Program-made: the position numbers and the translations under genes
Shown here: positions 11,598 through 23,500 of the stretch, in pieces
Layout of the letters: the number at the start of each line of letters is the position of its first letter
How positions within the stretch are numbered: position 1 is the first letter of the stretch
Notes under the pieces: model-generated
The model's input: only the letters and a program-made list of their open reading frames with translations
What the model was told of the DNA's origin: nothing
The model's database searches: none
Source: Owenia fusiformis
Lineage: Eukaryota; Annelida; Polychaeta; Sabellida; Oweniidae
Assembly: GCA_903813345.2 (NCBI GenBank)
Contig: CAIIXF020000007.1
Span: forward strand, 29,809,564-29,873,563
Direction: 5' to 3'
DNA length: 64,000 nucleotides

Positions 11598-11969
11598 CAG
11601 CTAACTATAAACAGCGTTAACTAATTTTTTACTTTTCCTGAACAGTTTTCATACAAATCTTTTATAATGATCAATGTGGATGAAGATATGACTTACTGTA
11701 CAATGTTAATGCACACATAAGTCTACTGATTGAATAGATAACCATAGCAACCGGCCTATCATCGGGCAAAATAGTAAAATTTACCAGAAACTATGGTAGA
11801 ATGCCATTTAAATATGAATATTAATAAGGAGGTATTAGTATGCAGACTTGTATTTCTGTGTTATATTTTTAAACTTATTGATGAACTATCCAACTTATTC
11901 ATAAAATTATATATAAATGTTAAGGTATAAAAGTTCTTCAGCTAACAGGAATATCTGACAACACTCTTG

Positions 11970-11983
11970 GTTGCCATAGCAAC
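11970..11983. promoter_or_regulatory. RFX X-box motif, copy 2
   Basis: This is the same 14-bp motif as at 11584, carried 386 bp downstream by the tandem duplication and unchanged in all 14 positions. Confidence 0.5.
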
Positions 11984-12167
11984 CAGCTGACTATAAACAG
12001 CATTGGCTAATTGTTTACTTTTCTTAAACAGGAAAAATCATTTCTCATACAAATCCTTTATAAATATCAATGTGGATATGATTTACCAATACTGCACAAT
12101 GTTAAAGCACACATATTATGTCTATTGATTGAATAGATAGCTATAGCAACTCAGTAGCATAGCAACT

Positions 12168-12646
12168 ATATCATCAATTATCTAAGCTGTATTTTGGCAT
12201 ATTTCTACACTATTTGAAAATCACAATTTCCCCCTTATTAAATTTCCATTATTCTATGAATCCTCAATCTGAATGTCAACTTACATGTAGATAACTCTAG
12301 ACCCCCTTAAGCTTGTAAAATGTTGCCCTATGGCACAAACAGTATACATTAATCATGCCAACCCAATGTCCTGTTTCCAACAATTATTAACAGTATTTTT
12401 CGCGTGCGATTTAGTTTCGAGTTTTTCGCGATTGTGGTAAATTCGTAAAAATTAATCTTCGTGAAATTGTCAATTAAATCCCAGGGGATTTGTGAAATTT
12501 CTTGTTTCCTGGGACTCCATTGCATTCCATGTTTTGTAAAATGTTTGTCAAGTGTTTTAGGTGATAATGGAATACTAAATAACAATGTCTGTTCCACATT
12601 GGCTTATTAGATCAAACTAGATAACGGCAACTCCGCGGAGTAGCAA
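12168..12646. other. Gene-free stretch
   Basis: An 82-codon open frame on the minus strand (12597-12349) has no recognisable motif and no splice context. Nothing else is visible. Confidence 0.45.
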
Positions 12647-13285
12647 ATCCCAACGAACAAAATATCAATTACCGAATTCCAATCAATTATACTCATTACT
12701 TTGGTTAAAATTGAAAAAATTAGATTTTAAAATTGCGAATTCCTGCAAAGCAGCCATTATGAATTTTCTGAGGTACAAATCTGAAAAATAATACCATAAT
12801 TGTGATCTACTCCAAAAATCCTTCAATTTGAGTATAATATAGCCATACTTTGAAGGGATTGAAAAATTATTGCGAAATCGTACATTAGACGGCCATTTTG
12901 AATTTCACGAGGCTCGAATCAGAAAAAAGATACAATATTTGCAATCTGCTCTTAATTGCCTTTCATTTGAGTATAATAAAGCTATACTTCAGAAAGATCT
13001 AAAAATTAGCGAAAATTTCTGTTTTCCTGACCAGGGTCCTGGGTCAGGATGAAAAACACGGAATATATGTGAAATAGATAAATATTGTGAATATACTACC
13101 AAAATTTCAAACAATAATATTAATTACTTTGGTTTAGAATGAAAAATTTATGATTTTTGCGAAAAAGTCCCGTCATTTTTAAAGCGGCGGCCATCTTGAA
13201 ACGGACGGACAGACTGACGGACGGACTGACGGACGGAGGGCTTCACTATATCCCTACCGAACTTCGTTTGTTGGGATAATAAACC
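12647..13285. mobile_element. 640-bp element with inverted ends and (ACGG)n tract
   Basis: The left end is ATCCCAACGAAC. The right end is TTCGTTTGTTGGGAT, its inverse with small changes. Near the right end are GCGGCGGCCATCTTGAAACG and a run of ACGGACGGACAGACTGACGG. Internal TTTGAGTATAATA segments repeat at about 12827 and 12968. This layout (inverted ends plus an ACGG microsatellite) is common in marine invertebrate non-autonomous elements. No transposase is present. Confidence 0.6.
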
Positions 13286-14049
13286 CAAAAATCACGATGT
13301 AATAGAGGTTAAGGTGCAGCATGTTGTGGACCAAGATGACAAAGCTTTAGGTGTACTTAGTGAAAATCACGAAATTTAATAGTCGCAAAATCATGTTTTC
13401 TCAAAATTCGCGAAATTAAAACTCACGAAACAAACCGGAAGTACAGTATTCGTTAAATATCAGTTATTTCAATTTTTTCTGCATTTCTAAACAATCACAT
13501 CCAGAAAAATGCTGACCCCATCAGATACCAACCTACACTTTGACATTTGTGCTGCTCAGCCTATGTATAGTCTGTCACGTGACTTTATGGATGATAGGTG
13601 CGCGAATAGATCGCCAGCCTTTCCACTTCAGGTTTGTCATGATACTTTTAACATATTTTTAGACTTTGTATCTCTGTGAAACTTGCCCACACCATCAATG
13701 TTTAAAGAAGATTTATTTCACCAAATATCTTATTCAGACGTGTCCTGGATAAAGAGAAATTGACACTTTTTTGTCTCAGAAAATAATATTTGGGCTAGTG
13801 AAGCGATTTTCACGAAGAATGGTTGGGCGATCTCTTTAACTTGGACTCGCATGAATATGATACTTGGTGAATTAAACCATCTTTGGACATAGATCGCACG
13901 GGACATTTAAAAAGCTTTTTACTAAAGAGTCGAATAAAACACCATATTCCTGGTCCAAATGAAATATAATTAGGGTAAATTAACAATTGATTTGTGTGAC
14001 GCCAAAAATTACATGTACATAAAATGTGAAAATAAACGAACAGCTATAA
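13286..14049. other. Gene-free stretch
   Basis: No protein-like frame or structured repeat was recognised. Confidence 0.45.
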
Positions 14050-14217
14050 AAAATACAACCATAGATTAATATTTGTGTTTATTAATGAATACTTAGTACT
14101 AAAATACAACCATAGATTAATATTTGTGTTTATTAATGAATACATAGTACTAAAATACAACCATAGATTAATATTTGTGTTTATTAATGAATACTTAAGT
14201 TAGTACTAATATGGCAT
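14050..14217. repeat. 51-bp tandem repeat, just over three copies
   Basis: The unit AAAATACAACCATAGATTAA plus 31 further bases repeats at 14050, 14101 and 14152 with only a few changes. It lies 3' of the lipocalin gene. Confidence 0.92.
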
Positions 14218-14522
14218 TTGCACACTTAGGCTCATTGTCCAGTGTAGATTGTAGATGTAGTAAATTACATGTCAAAATATCCTACTATTCCAACTGTTCA
14301 TTTAAACTGATAAGTTGCATTTGATGTGAACATATTCTGTTTCACAGTAGGGGCCCCAACAGTACGGTGTGGTAACTTTATATAGAAAATAGCATCAAAG
14401 ACCATAATCTATGGAATTCTGGAAAGTGGAAACCATCAGTTTTACATCGAACCGTAGAACACCTGCTTCACGTATATTTCCTTTATAGGCGTATTATTAT
14501 GGTCAAAGTATTGAAGAGGTCG

Positions 14523-14528
14523 TTTATT
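14523..14528 (-). terminator. Polyadenylation signal for the lipocalin gene
   Basis: AATAAA on the minus strand, about 50 bases past the inferred stop codon of the lipocalin. A genuine site at that distance would give a very short 3' UTR. Confidence 0.45.
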
Positions 14529-14577
14529 GTAATTGTAATTATTGCATTGTAATTGTTTTCTTCGTTTTTCTTCTTTC

Positions 14578-17500
14578 TCATTCGAATGCAATGGACACAA
14601 CGGAAAGTGTAATAGCCAGGTAAATCACTGATGTAGCTAAATAGTTCACATCTGTAATAAAAATAAAAATTCTTTCAAAAATCGTTAAGGGATACTTCTA
14701 TATAAATGCCAGCAACATTTTTAAGAGGTATACATTTGGAAAACATGTTCGCTGAAGATTAAGCAGTTAACTTAAATTGTTTCTGATATGGGATAATTAA
14801 GAAGATCATCAGCAGTAGTTCCTTGTTACAGACTAGTCGCATTTGATCCATTCCTACAAGTTTATCGCTTACATTTCATTACACTTTCAATCTTAGTTAA
14901 AGATGTTCCATCCACCATTTTACGTGCAACCACAACTTCAATATCAACTGTAATACATGAGTCCATTTGTACACTCTAGATCTGTTTTACAATATGTCAT
15001 CTTTTTTATTCACCATCTTGATGATTACATAATGATATAACAGTGACTTCTTTGAAAAATAATTTTATGTACAACTGTAGGCGTCACCTGTAGTTGGGCA
15101 AAGCTCTTACCTGCTGCACTTGTTTCAGGAGAGCATTCTGGAAATAAATGTATTTCTGTCATCAGATTAGCCAGGTAAGTTGGAACTAAACACTAATTAT
15201 ACATGGGGAATCACTAAAGGGGATACAGAGATCAGCCCTAATACTTGTAATTAACCTAACCTTCAAAACCTCCTGTAATCCCAGGACTACTTGAACCCCG
15301 GGACAAACTGCTACAATCCAAAACGAGGCATCGATGGATCCACAGTCTATACTATGCCTTGGAATAACATTATACAAAGAGAGACTCCGACAGATCAAAA
15401 TTTTTACACGGCATTAACATACAAAATGCCACAACCTGCCATTTGTTACAGACTCCGAACGCCGACCGCCACCCGCCGAACACTGTCCACAAAAAGTTGG
15501 CGACTATAACAATAACCACTGTGTAAGTGACATATAAATCACTAATATGGATTATCCCACTTAATCTCTGCAACCCCAATTTGTGTTTAGGTCCATAAAA
15601 TGGGGTATGTTGAGCATACGACTCAGAGAAATTGATAGTGTTTACTGTAGATTTACCTTTTTCGTTGACATTAGGCACATACGTTGTCATATTAATACAA
15701 AGTGTTGTATTAAGAAAATCATCGATCATCACCATGGTGTCAACAGGCAGTGTCCATGCCCTGGACCATACCCAGGAATCAACTCCACCAGGGGCACACC
15801 TTCCATCTGGAAGTAATTCTCGACAACCGTACTGCACAGCATAATTATTGTAATCGGTAAGAACAACACATCTATCCGAGCGAGTCGAGTCTAAAATATA
15901 ATATAAATGACACAAGGCATTAACATGACAAAATGTCACCACCTAGTTACTCTTAATATTATTAGTTCAATCTAAAGTCAGATTTGAACTTCTAAAAACT
16001 TGTAAATGATTTCGAAAAGAAATTGATCAATTTGAAGCAAGTTGAAAAATACCTTTTTGACCTTGAGAAGCTCATTGAAGGTAAACTATTTTTTTGACCT
16101 TGAGAATGTCACTGAAGGTCAAATCTTTAGTCAGATTTGAACTTTTGAGAACTTCTAGATGGTTTTGAAATAAACTGGTCAATTTGAAGTAAGTTGAAAA
16201 AATACCTTTTTTTACCTTTTTTACCTTGAGGAGGTCAAATCTCAAATCTAAAGTCAGATTTGAACTTCTGATAACTTGTAGATGATTTTGAAAAAATGGT
16301 CAATATGAAGTAAGTTGAAAAAATATATTTTTGACCTTTTTTTACCTTGAAAGGTCACTGAAGGTTAAATCTTAAATATAAAGTAAGATCTGAACTACTG
16401 AAAACACTTGGATATGATTTTAAAAAAAACTGGAGTCAGTCTAAACAGCATTTGTTAAGTTATTGGAAGTTTTAAGAATTTATTACAGACGCCAACCGCC
16501 TATCGCCAACCACCCACGTGCACCAAACGCCGACCGCCGTCACAACTTTTTGGTTGTGACATAAACCGTTCGATTTTAATTACTAGCATTATTTAATAGA
16601 AGTTCACCAATCTAAAGAGCATTATCCCTGATTCGGACAAATTGATTTTTTACATAATATAGATTTGAATGTCTTCTTTTGAATAGTCATAATTTAATTT
16701 GGGTAATATTTCTAGATTTTTCGCAATTAATATTAGCGCAGTACACTGATGAACTTCTTTCCCCAAATCGAGACTTGTATTTTATTGAATCGGTCTAATT
16801 GAGCGTTATCCCTGCTTCAGACCAATTTGTTATTTTTACATCTTGTAGATTATGTCATCTTTTGAATATTTATAGTTTGATTTGGGTAATATTTCTATAT
16901 TTTTTATGAAAAAATTATTAGCCCAGGAGACTGTTCTCCAAACCGAGAATCGTCCATTGCATTATTAGCGTATACATAGCCTAATACAATGATAAAATAA
17001 ATTCATACTTATTCCTCTACTGTGTTGTAGTTTACCAGGGACATCAGTAGTATGGAGGTAATGTTTTGATTCCTTGCAAAACTCATCTGTTCGTTTGGGC
17101 CTATAATGAGCAATGTATAGTTGACCTACCATTGTAAATACTTTCTTTTAGTTTTCATCAAATAAAGTACTTACTAGTATGCAATCCATGGGAAATATTT
17201 GAGAGTCATGACAAGGAATGATTAATATGAGCCTGAGTAAATCAAACAACAGTATTGGAATTAAAGTTTTTTTGCTGCTTTCTTTGATTTGTCTAATAGT
17301 ATGCTAGAGGCCGGCATCAATGTCCAACCAGTTCAACCAGCTCAAACGAATTACCCCAATGTACCGTAGAGCTAATAAGAGCGTACCCCATCAAAATTAC
17401 GTTTAGGAAGGAACATCGATTCAGAAGAAGTAACTACAAACCTGTAGAATAAAATAATATAATAAAATCAATCAATCAATAAAATAAAATCAATATTAAA

Positions 17501-20500
17501 TTACATTTTCACACAGGAATACCCTGAAAACGGTAAAGTCAGATACCGTTGTCACATATGGCGGACGTAACCGTCGCTTAAACTCTTCAACCACTTGGTT
17601 CCGATTTATTTGGTTCATTATTTGACCGATGTTCATGTTTTAGGCGTGCCAGAAGAATCCTGTAGACAAAACAAGTCAAAAATATTTAACCTTATTTTTC
17701 TTTTTTCAAACTTCTTTCCGCACTTGTAGTGTAACCATATCTAGAAGGGAGGGGGTGGATGGCTTATGTTCACTATGTATTAAACACACAGTTCATGAAA
17801 ATCTAATTGAAGCGACGGATGTCACCCATTTGTGACAACGGTATCTGACTTTAACGTTGTTAGGCTATTCCGGTGTGATTTTGGGACATCGAAATATTAA
17901 CCGGTTCCTTACCTTCCCATGTCGTACATAGAAACCAAATTCTGGCTCTCTTGGGTGAAAGTGACTTGGTAGTCCGTCCATAGTACTTCGCCAGGTATAT
18001 GTGTGAGTGGAATATACTTGATCTCGTACCATTTACCCATGAACTGAAACGGATTTTGAAATATTTTTTTTATCAATGTATCTTTACTTATGAAAGCGAA
18101 ACAAAGTCATATCTAAAATGTTTCAGAAGAAATTACAAAGAAGGTATTTTTCTAAATGGTTGAGATCGGGTCACATGAATGACCTTATTTAGTCTTAGTC
18201 CAGCCCCTCATTATTTTCATTTTGTCAAAACCTGTTTTAAAAATCATGTATTTAATCGCGTAATGAAACGGCAGAGAGAGGCAAGATGGGGTACCCAGGG
18301 GTGTTTTTGCAGCACATATTTTTTATTTTTAAGTCCGTCCCTTTAAACGTTATGTTCACGGGTAGTATCTAAAGCCCCGCTATGATTGAAAAGTCGCGAG
18401 CAAGTTCCAGCTGAAATCGCGAGCATAGTCCTGTTTATTTGTATCACTTTGGAAAATGTACCAAAAAGGATGAAAATACTTATTACCGTTCTTTGATACT
18501 CCAGCAAAACTTTGAAAACAGATATATTTGACAAAAAATGACATGAACAATGATTATTTTTTACTTGCATGGAGGAAAGGGGCGTCAACATGCACGTTTG
18601 CATAATTTACTGTTCATATATTACCTTTATCGTTAAAACAAAGGCAATAAATACGATTTACATACTCCATAATAAATATCCGATCAAGATGGTCTGTATT
18701 GATAAGTAACTGGACAATGACACCTGCCATGGGGGTCGAAATACATTATTAAAGGTGTTCCATTGGCCCCGCTGAAAAAATGAGGAGGCCCCGCTGAAAA
18801 CATGAGGAGACCCCGCTGAAAACACGAGCAAATTTCACGACTACCCGCTTCGATCACGAGGAAAGCTTCATCATTATTCCATGAATATAGTGAGCTTCTT
18901 CATATGAACGTACACGAATGTGCAAATAACGTATTAATGACAATCACATAACATATCATTCTATGGCAACATCACAAATATTTCTTCTTCAACTTCAGGC
19001 AGTCTAATCCATCTGTCAGCGGCATGATCAAATTTTTATATGTAAATAGACTTTGTACATTTCGGAGTTAAATGTACATTCTACATAATTAACTATTCCA
19101 AGGATTATACTTCCGAGGACACATATATTTCATTGGTTTCTTTGTCCGACCGTTCATTCGTGCGTGCATTCGTCCGACCGTTCGTTCGTGCGTGCGTTCG
19201 TCCGACGGTCCGTTCGTTAATGCGTGCGTTCATCCGACCGACTGATCGTTTGTGCGTGCATCGCCCAATCATGCGTTCGTGGCAGCGTTCGTCCGACCGT
19301 CCATTCGTTCGTTCGTGCGTGCATCCGTTCGTGCGATTGTCCGTCCGTTTGTGTGCGCATGCGTTCGTCTGACCGTCCGTTTGTGCTTGCTTTCGTCTGA
19401 CTGCCCTTTCGTTCGTGGGTTCGTCCGTCTAGCCGTCCGTTCGTCCGTCCGTGCGTGCTTTCGTTCAACCGTCCATTCATGCATTCATTCGTGCGTGCGT
19501 TCATTCGTGCGTTCGTTTGTAACTACGTTCTTGCGTGCGTGGGTTCGATCTTTTGTAAATTGTTTTATTCTATCTTTCCTTCATGCGTTCTTTTGTTCAT
19601 CATTGTTTTTTCGGCTGTTCTTCTGTCCATCCGTGCGTTCTTTCCTCGTTCGTTTGTTCGTTTGCAGGTTTTCATCAAAATTTGTCTTTCCACTGCCATA
19701 TGAAAGAATGTAAATAATCAAGAAAGCAAGCAAGCACGTGAGGAAGTAAACAAGCAACGAAGTAAGTAATTGAGTTAGCAAGCAAGTAAAGAAGGAATGG
19801 AGGAAGTAAATAGAAGAAGTGAAGGTGGGTGTAATATAAGTAAGCAAGGAAGGAAAAAAGGAAGGAAGGAGGGAAGGAAAGAAGCAATGAAGGAAGGAAG
19901 CAAGGAAACGAGAAAGCGAGGAGGGAAGAAAGCGAGGAAGCAAGCAAGGAAGCAACTGAGGAAGAAAGGAAGGAAGGAACCGAGGGAGAAAGGAAGGAAC
20001 GATGCAAGTTAAGAATTAAGCAGGGAAGCTAGCATGTAAGGAAGCGAGGAAGAAAGGAAGCCAGGAAGCAAAGAAGGAAGGAAACGAGGAAGCAAGGAAG
20101 GAAGGAAGCAAGCAAAGACGCAAGGAAAGGAAGGAAAAAAGCAAGGAAGTAAGGAAGGAAGGAAGGAAGGAAGAAAGCGAGAATGCAAGGGAGCAAGGAG
20201 GGAAGAAAGCAAGGAAGAAATGAAGCGAGAAAAGAAGGACACGAGGAAAGAATGAAGGAAACGAGGAAACAAGGAAGGAGGAAAGGAGGAAGTGAGGAAG
20301 GAAGGAAGCAAGGAAGGAAGGAGGGAAGGAAGGAATCGATGAAGCAAGGAAAGAAGGAAGCGAGGATGCAAGGAAGGAGGAAAGATGGAAGCGAGGAAGC
20401 AAGAAAGGAATGGAGCGAGAAAGGAAGGACGCGAGGAAAAAACGAAAAAAGCGAGGAAGCAAGGAATGAGGAAAGAAGGAAGCGAGGAGGGATGGAAGCA

Positions 20501-23500
20501 AGGAAGGAGGGAAGTGGGGAAGGAAGGAAGCGAGGAAGCAAGGAAAGAAGGAGGCGAGGAAGCAAGGAAGAAAGCGAGGAAGCAAGGAAGGAAGCGAGGA
20601 AGCATGGAAGGAGGGAATGAAGCAAGAAAGGAAGGAAGAAAGGAAGGAAGTGAGGAAGAAATTTGTGAAGGAAGCGAGGAAGCAAAGAAGGAGGAAAGAA
20701 GGGAGCGAGGAAGGAAAAAAGCAAGGAAGGAAAGAGGGAAACGAGGAAAGAAGGAAGCGAGGAAGCAAGGAAGGAATGAAGCGAGGAAGGAAGGAAGCGA
20801 GAAAGCAAGGTAGGAAGTGAGGAAGGAAAGATTGCGAGGAAGGAAGGATGCAAGAAAGCAAAGAAGGAAGGAAGGAAGCAAGGAAGCAAGGAAACGAGAA
20901 AGCGAGGAGGGAAGAAAGTGAGAAAGCAAGGAAGGAAGGAACTGAGGAAGAAAGAAAGGACGGAAGCGAGGGAACAAAGAAGGAACGATGCGAGGAAGCA
21001 AGGAAGGAAGGAACTGAGGAAGCAAGGAAGGAAGCAAGGAAGGGAACGAGGAAGAAAGGAAGCCAGGAAGCAAAGAAGGAAGGAAACGATGAATCAAGGA
21101 AGAGAGGAAGCAGGCAAAGACGCAAGAAAGGAAGGAAGGAAAAAAGCAAATAAGGAAGTAAGTAAGGAAAGAAGGAAGAAGGCGAGAAAGCAAGGAATCA
21201 AGGAGAGAAGGAAGCAAGGAAGGAATGAAGCGACAAAAGAACAACGCAAGGAAAGAATGAAGGAAACGAGGAAGCAAGTAAGGAGGAAAGAAGGAAGAGA
21301 GGAAGGGAGGAAGCAAGGAAGGGAGGATGCAAGTAAGGAAGGAAGGAATCGAGGAAGCAAGGAAAGAAGAAAGCGAGGAAGCAAGGAAGGAGGAGAGAAG
21401 GAAACGAGGGAGGAAGCGAGGAAACAAGGAAGGAATGAAGCCAAAAAGGAAGGACGTGAGGAAAGAACGAAGGAATCGAGGATGCAAGGAAGGAGGAAAA
21501 AAGGAAGCGAGGAAGGAAGGAAGCAAGGAATGAAGGAGAGAAGTGAGGAAGGAAGGAAGGAAAGAAGGAAGCGAGGAAGCAAGGAAGAAAGCAAGCGAGG
21601 AAGCATGGAAGGAAGGAATGAAGCAAGGAAGGAAGGAGGAAAGGAAGTGAGGAAGAAATTTATGAAGAAAGCGAGGAAACAAAGAAGGAGGAAAGAAGGG
21701 AGCAAGGAAGGAAAAAAGCATGCAAGGACAGAGGGAAGCGAGGAAGGAAGGAAGCGAGGAAGGAAGGAAGCGAGGAACCAAGGTAGGAAGGAAGCGAGGA
21801 AGGAAAGATGCGAGGACGGAAGGAAGCGAGGAAGCAAGGTGGGAAGCAAGCGAGGGAGGTAAGTTGCGAGGAAGGAAGGAAGCAAAGAAGGAAGGAAGCA
21901 AGAAAAGAAGAGGCGAGGAAGAAAGGAAGGTATGAAGCGAGGAAGGAAAGAAGCAATGAAGGAAGGAAGCCAGGAAGGAAAGAAGCGAGGAAGCAAGGAA
22001 GGAAGGAGGGAAAGAAGCAAGGAAGGGAGGAAGCAAGGAAATGAGGAAGCAAGGAAGGAAAGATGCGAGGAAGGAAGTAAGCGAGGAAGCAAGGAAGGAA
22101 GGAAGCAAGGAAGGAACAAAGCGAGGAAGGAAGGATGCAAGGAAGCGAAGAAAGAAGGAAGTGAGGAAGCAAGGAAGGGAGGAAGCAAGGAAGGGAGGAT
22201 GCAAGAAAGGAAGGAAGCAAGGATAGAAGGAAGGAAGGATGCAAGAATGCGAGGAAGCAAGGAAGGGAGGGAGGAAGGAACCGAGGAAGGAAGCGACGAG
22301 GGAAGCAAGAAAGAAAGGAGGGAAGTGAGGAAGGGAGGAAGCTAGGAAGGGAGGAAGCGAGGGAATGAAGTGAGGAAGCAAGGAAGGAATGAAGCAAAGA
22401 AGGAAGGAAGCGAGGAAGGAAGGAAGCAAGGATGGAAGGAAGCGAGGAAGGAAGGATGTGAGGAAGCGAGGAAGGAAGCCAGGAAGCAAGGAAGGAAGGA
22501 AGCAAAGAAGCAAGGAAGGGAGGAAGCGAGCAAGCAAGTAAGCAACAGGAGATTGATATAGGAATAATATTCATAAACATTATTCTGACTAAATCATTTT
22601 AGGTTGACCTAAACGCACGCTTATTCGTGTATCTTACTGAATATCGACTTGTACTCAAAGATGGAACAGAGGGGACAGTTGCAATACAGAGAATACAGAA
22701 TATTTCCTATGGACTATGTAGTAAGATCACACGATAAAAAACGTTATACAACAATTTGAAGCGCAACATAGGATATATTGTGCTCTCGATATGCTGTATT
22801 TCTACTTGATTTCATCTCGTGCAAATACAGAATTTTTTTAGCACAATATATCCTATATTTCTCATTCAATAACTTATATTACTTCAAATTATGAAAATGA
22901 GGTTGAATGTTTAACATTTCGTCCAATCTAATACTCATCACATTTCTCACAGATGATCTTTCTTATTCTGTAAAATGGCATGGAAATATGATACTGCAGT
23001 TTTCCATAACAACGTATCATAATATGAACTATATTAAACAGTTGTGTTTGCTGTTATTGAGAATTGTATTGACAAATAATGTATTCATCAAACTGGGTAC
23101 AATAGTGAGTCAAGGTGGGTACGAAAGTGGGAGATTTTCAGGGTATAATCGGGATTCACTCCGTTTTTGAGAGACACTTGCTCCTGTTTTCAGCGGGACC
23201 TCCTCATGTTTTCAGCGGGGCCTCCTCCTGATTTCAGCGGGATCTTTGCTTAATTGCTCCTGCTAGAAGCGGGGCCTTGAGGGTAAAATTTAAATATAAA
23301 ATGTTCTGTAAAGCTTTAGGAAGTGAAACTCGGTACATCTTTATTTCATATCACTATCGTTATTTCAACCACAGGACAACATCGTTCTTCACCAATAACG
23401 TATATAAATATACAGATAAAGATTCAAAATGATACTTTCCCTCTTCAATTGACAAATAACGAACCACAGAACGACCGCTCGTGATACATTTTTTCCAGCA

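Larger units (their letters stand above)
11382..12167. repeat. 386-bp tandem duplication carrying X-box motifs
   Basis: The unit starting AAATAGTAAAATTTACCAGA occurs at 11382 and again at 11768, with high similarity along its whole length. The second copy is a little longer. Each unit contains one full RFX X-box and one or two half-palindromic relatives ending ATAGCAAC. No coding capacity. Confidence 0.9.

Noticed and set aside
15370-15942. A single 190-codon frame covering the lipocalin TDY block
   Set aside because: The frame runs through splice sites at 15890 and 15657; only 15657-15890 is coding, and the rest is intron containing a repeat element.
17161-17250. Candidate exon with donor GTAAGTAC in the lipocalin gene
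   Set aside because: Translation gave no lipocalin similarity, and exon 17009-17100 already joins its neighbours in phase with the expected length.
19133-19713. Arg/Ser/Val/Phe-rich and Thr/Asn/Glu/Arg-rich frames of up to 153 codons
   Set aside because: They are translations of a 4-bp-phased satellite in several frames at once.
20009-22537. 842-codon open frame, minus strand, and many overlapping frames on both strands
   Set aside because: The sequence is a purine/pyrimidine satellite in which stop codons cannot form on the pyrimidine strand; the translation is Phe-Leu-Pro-Ser-Ala repetition with no domain.
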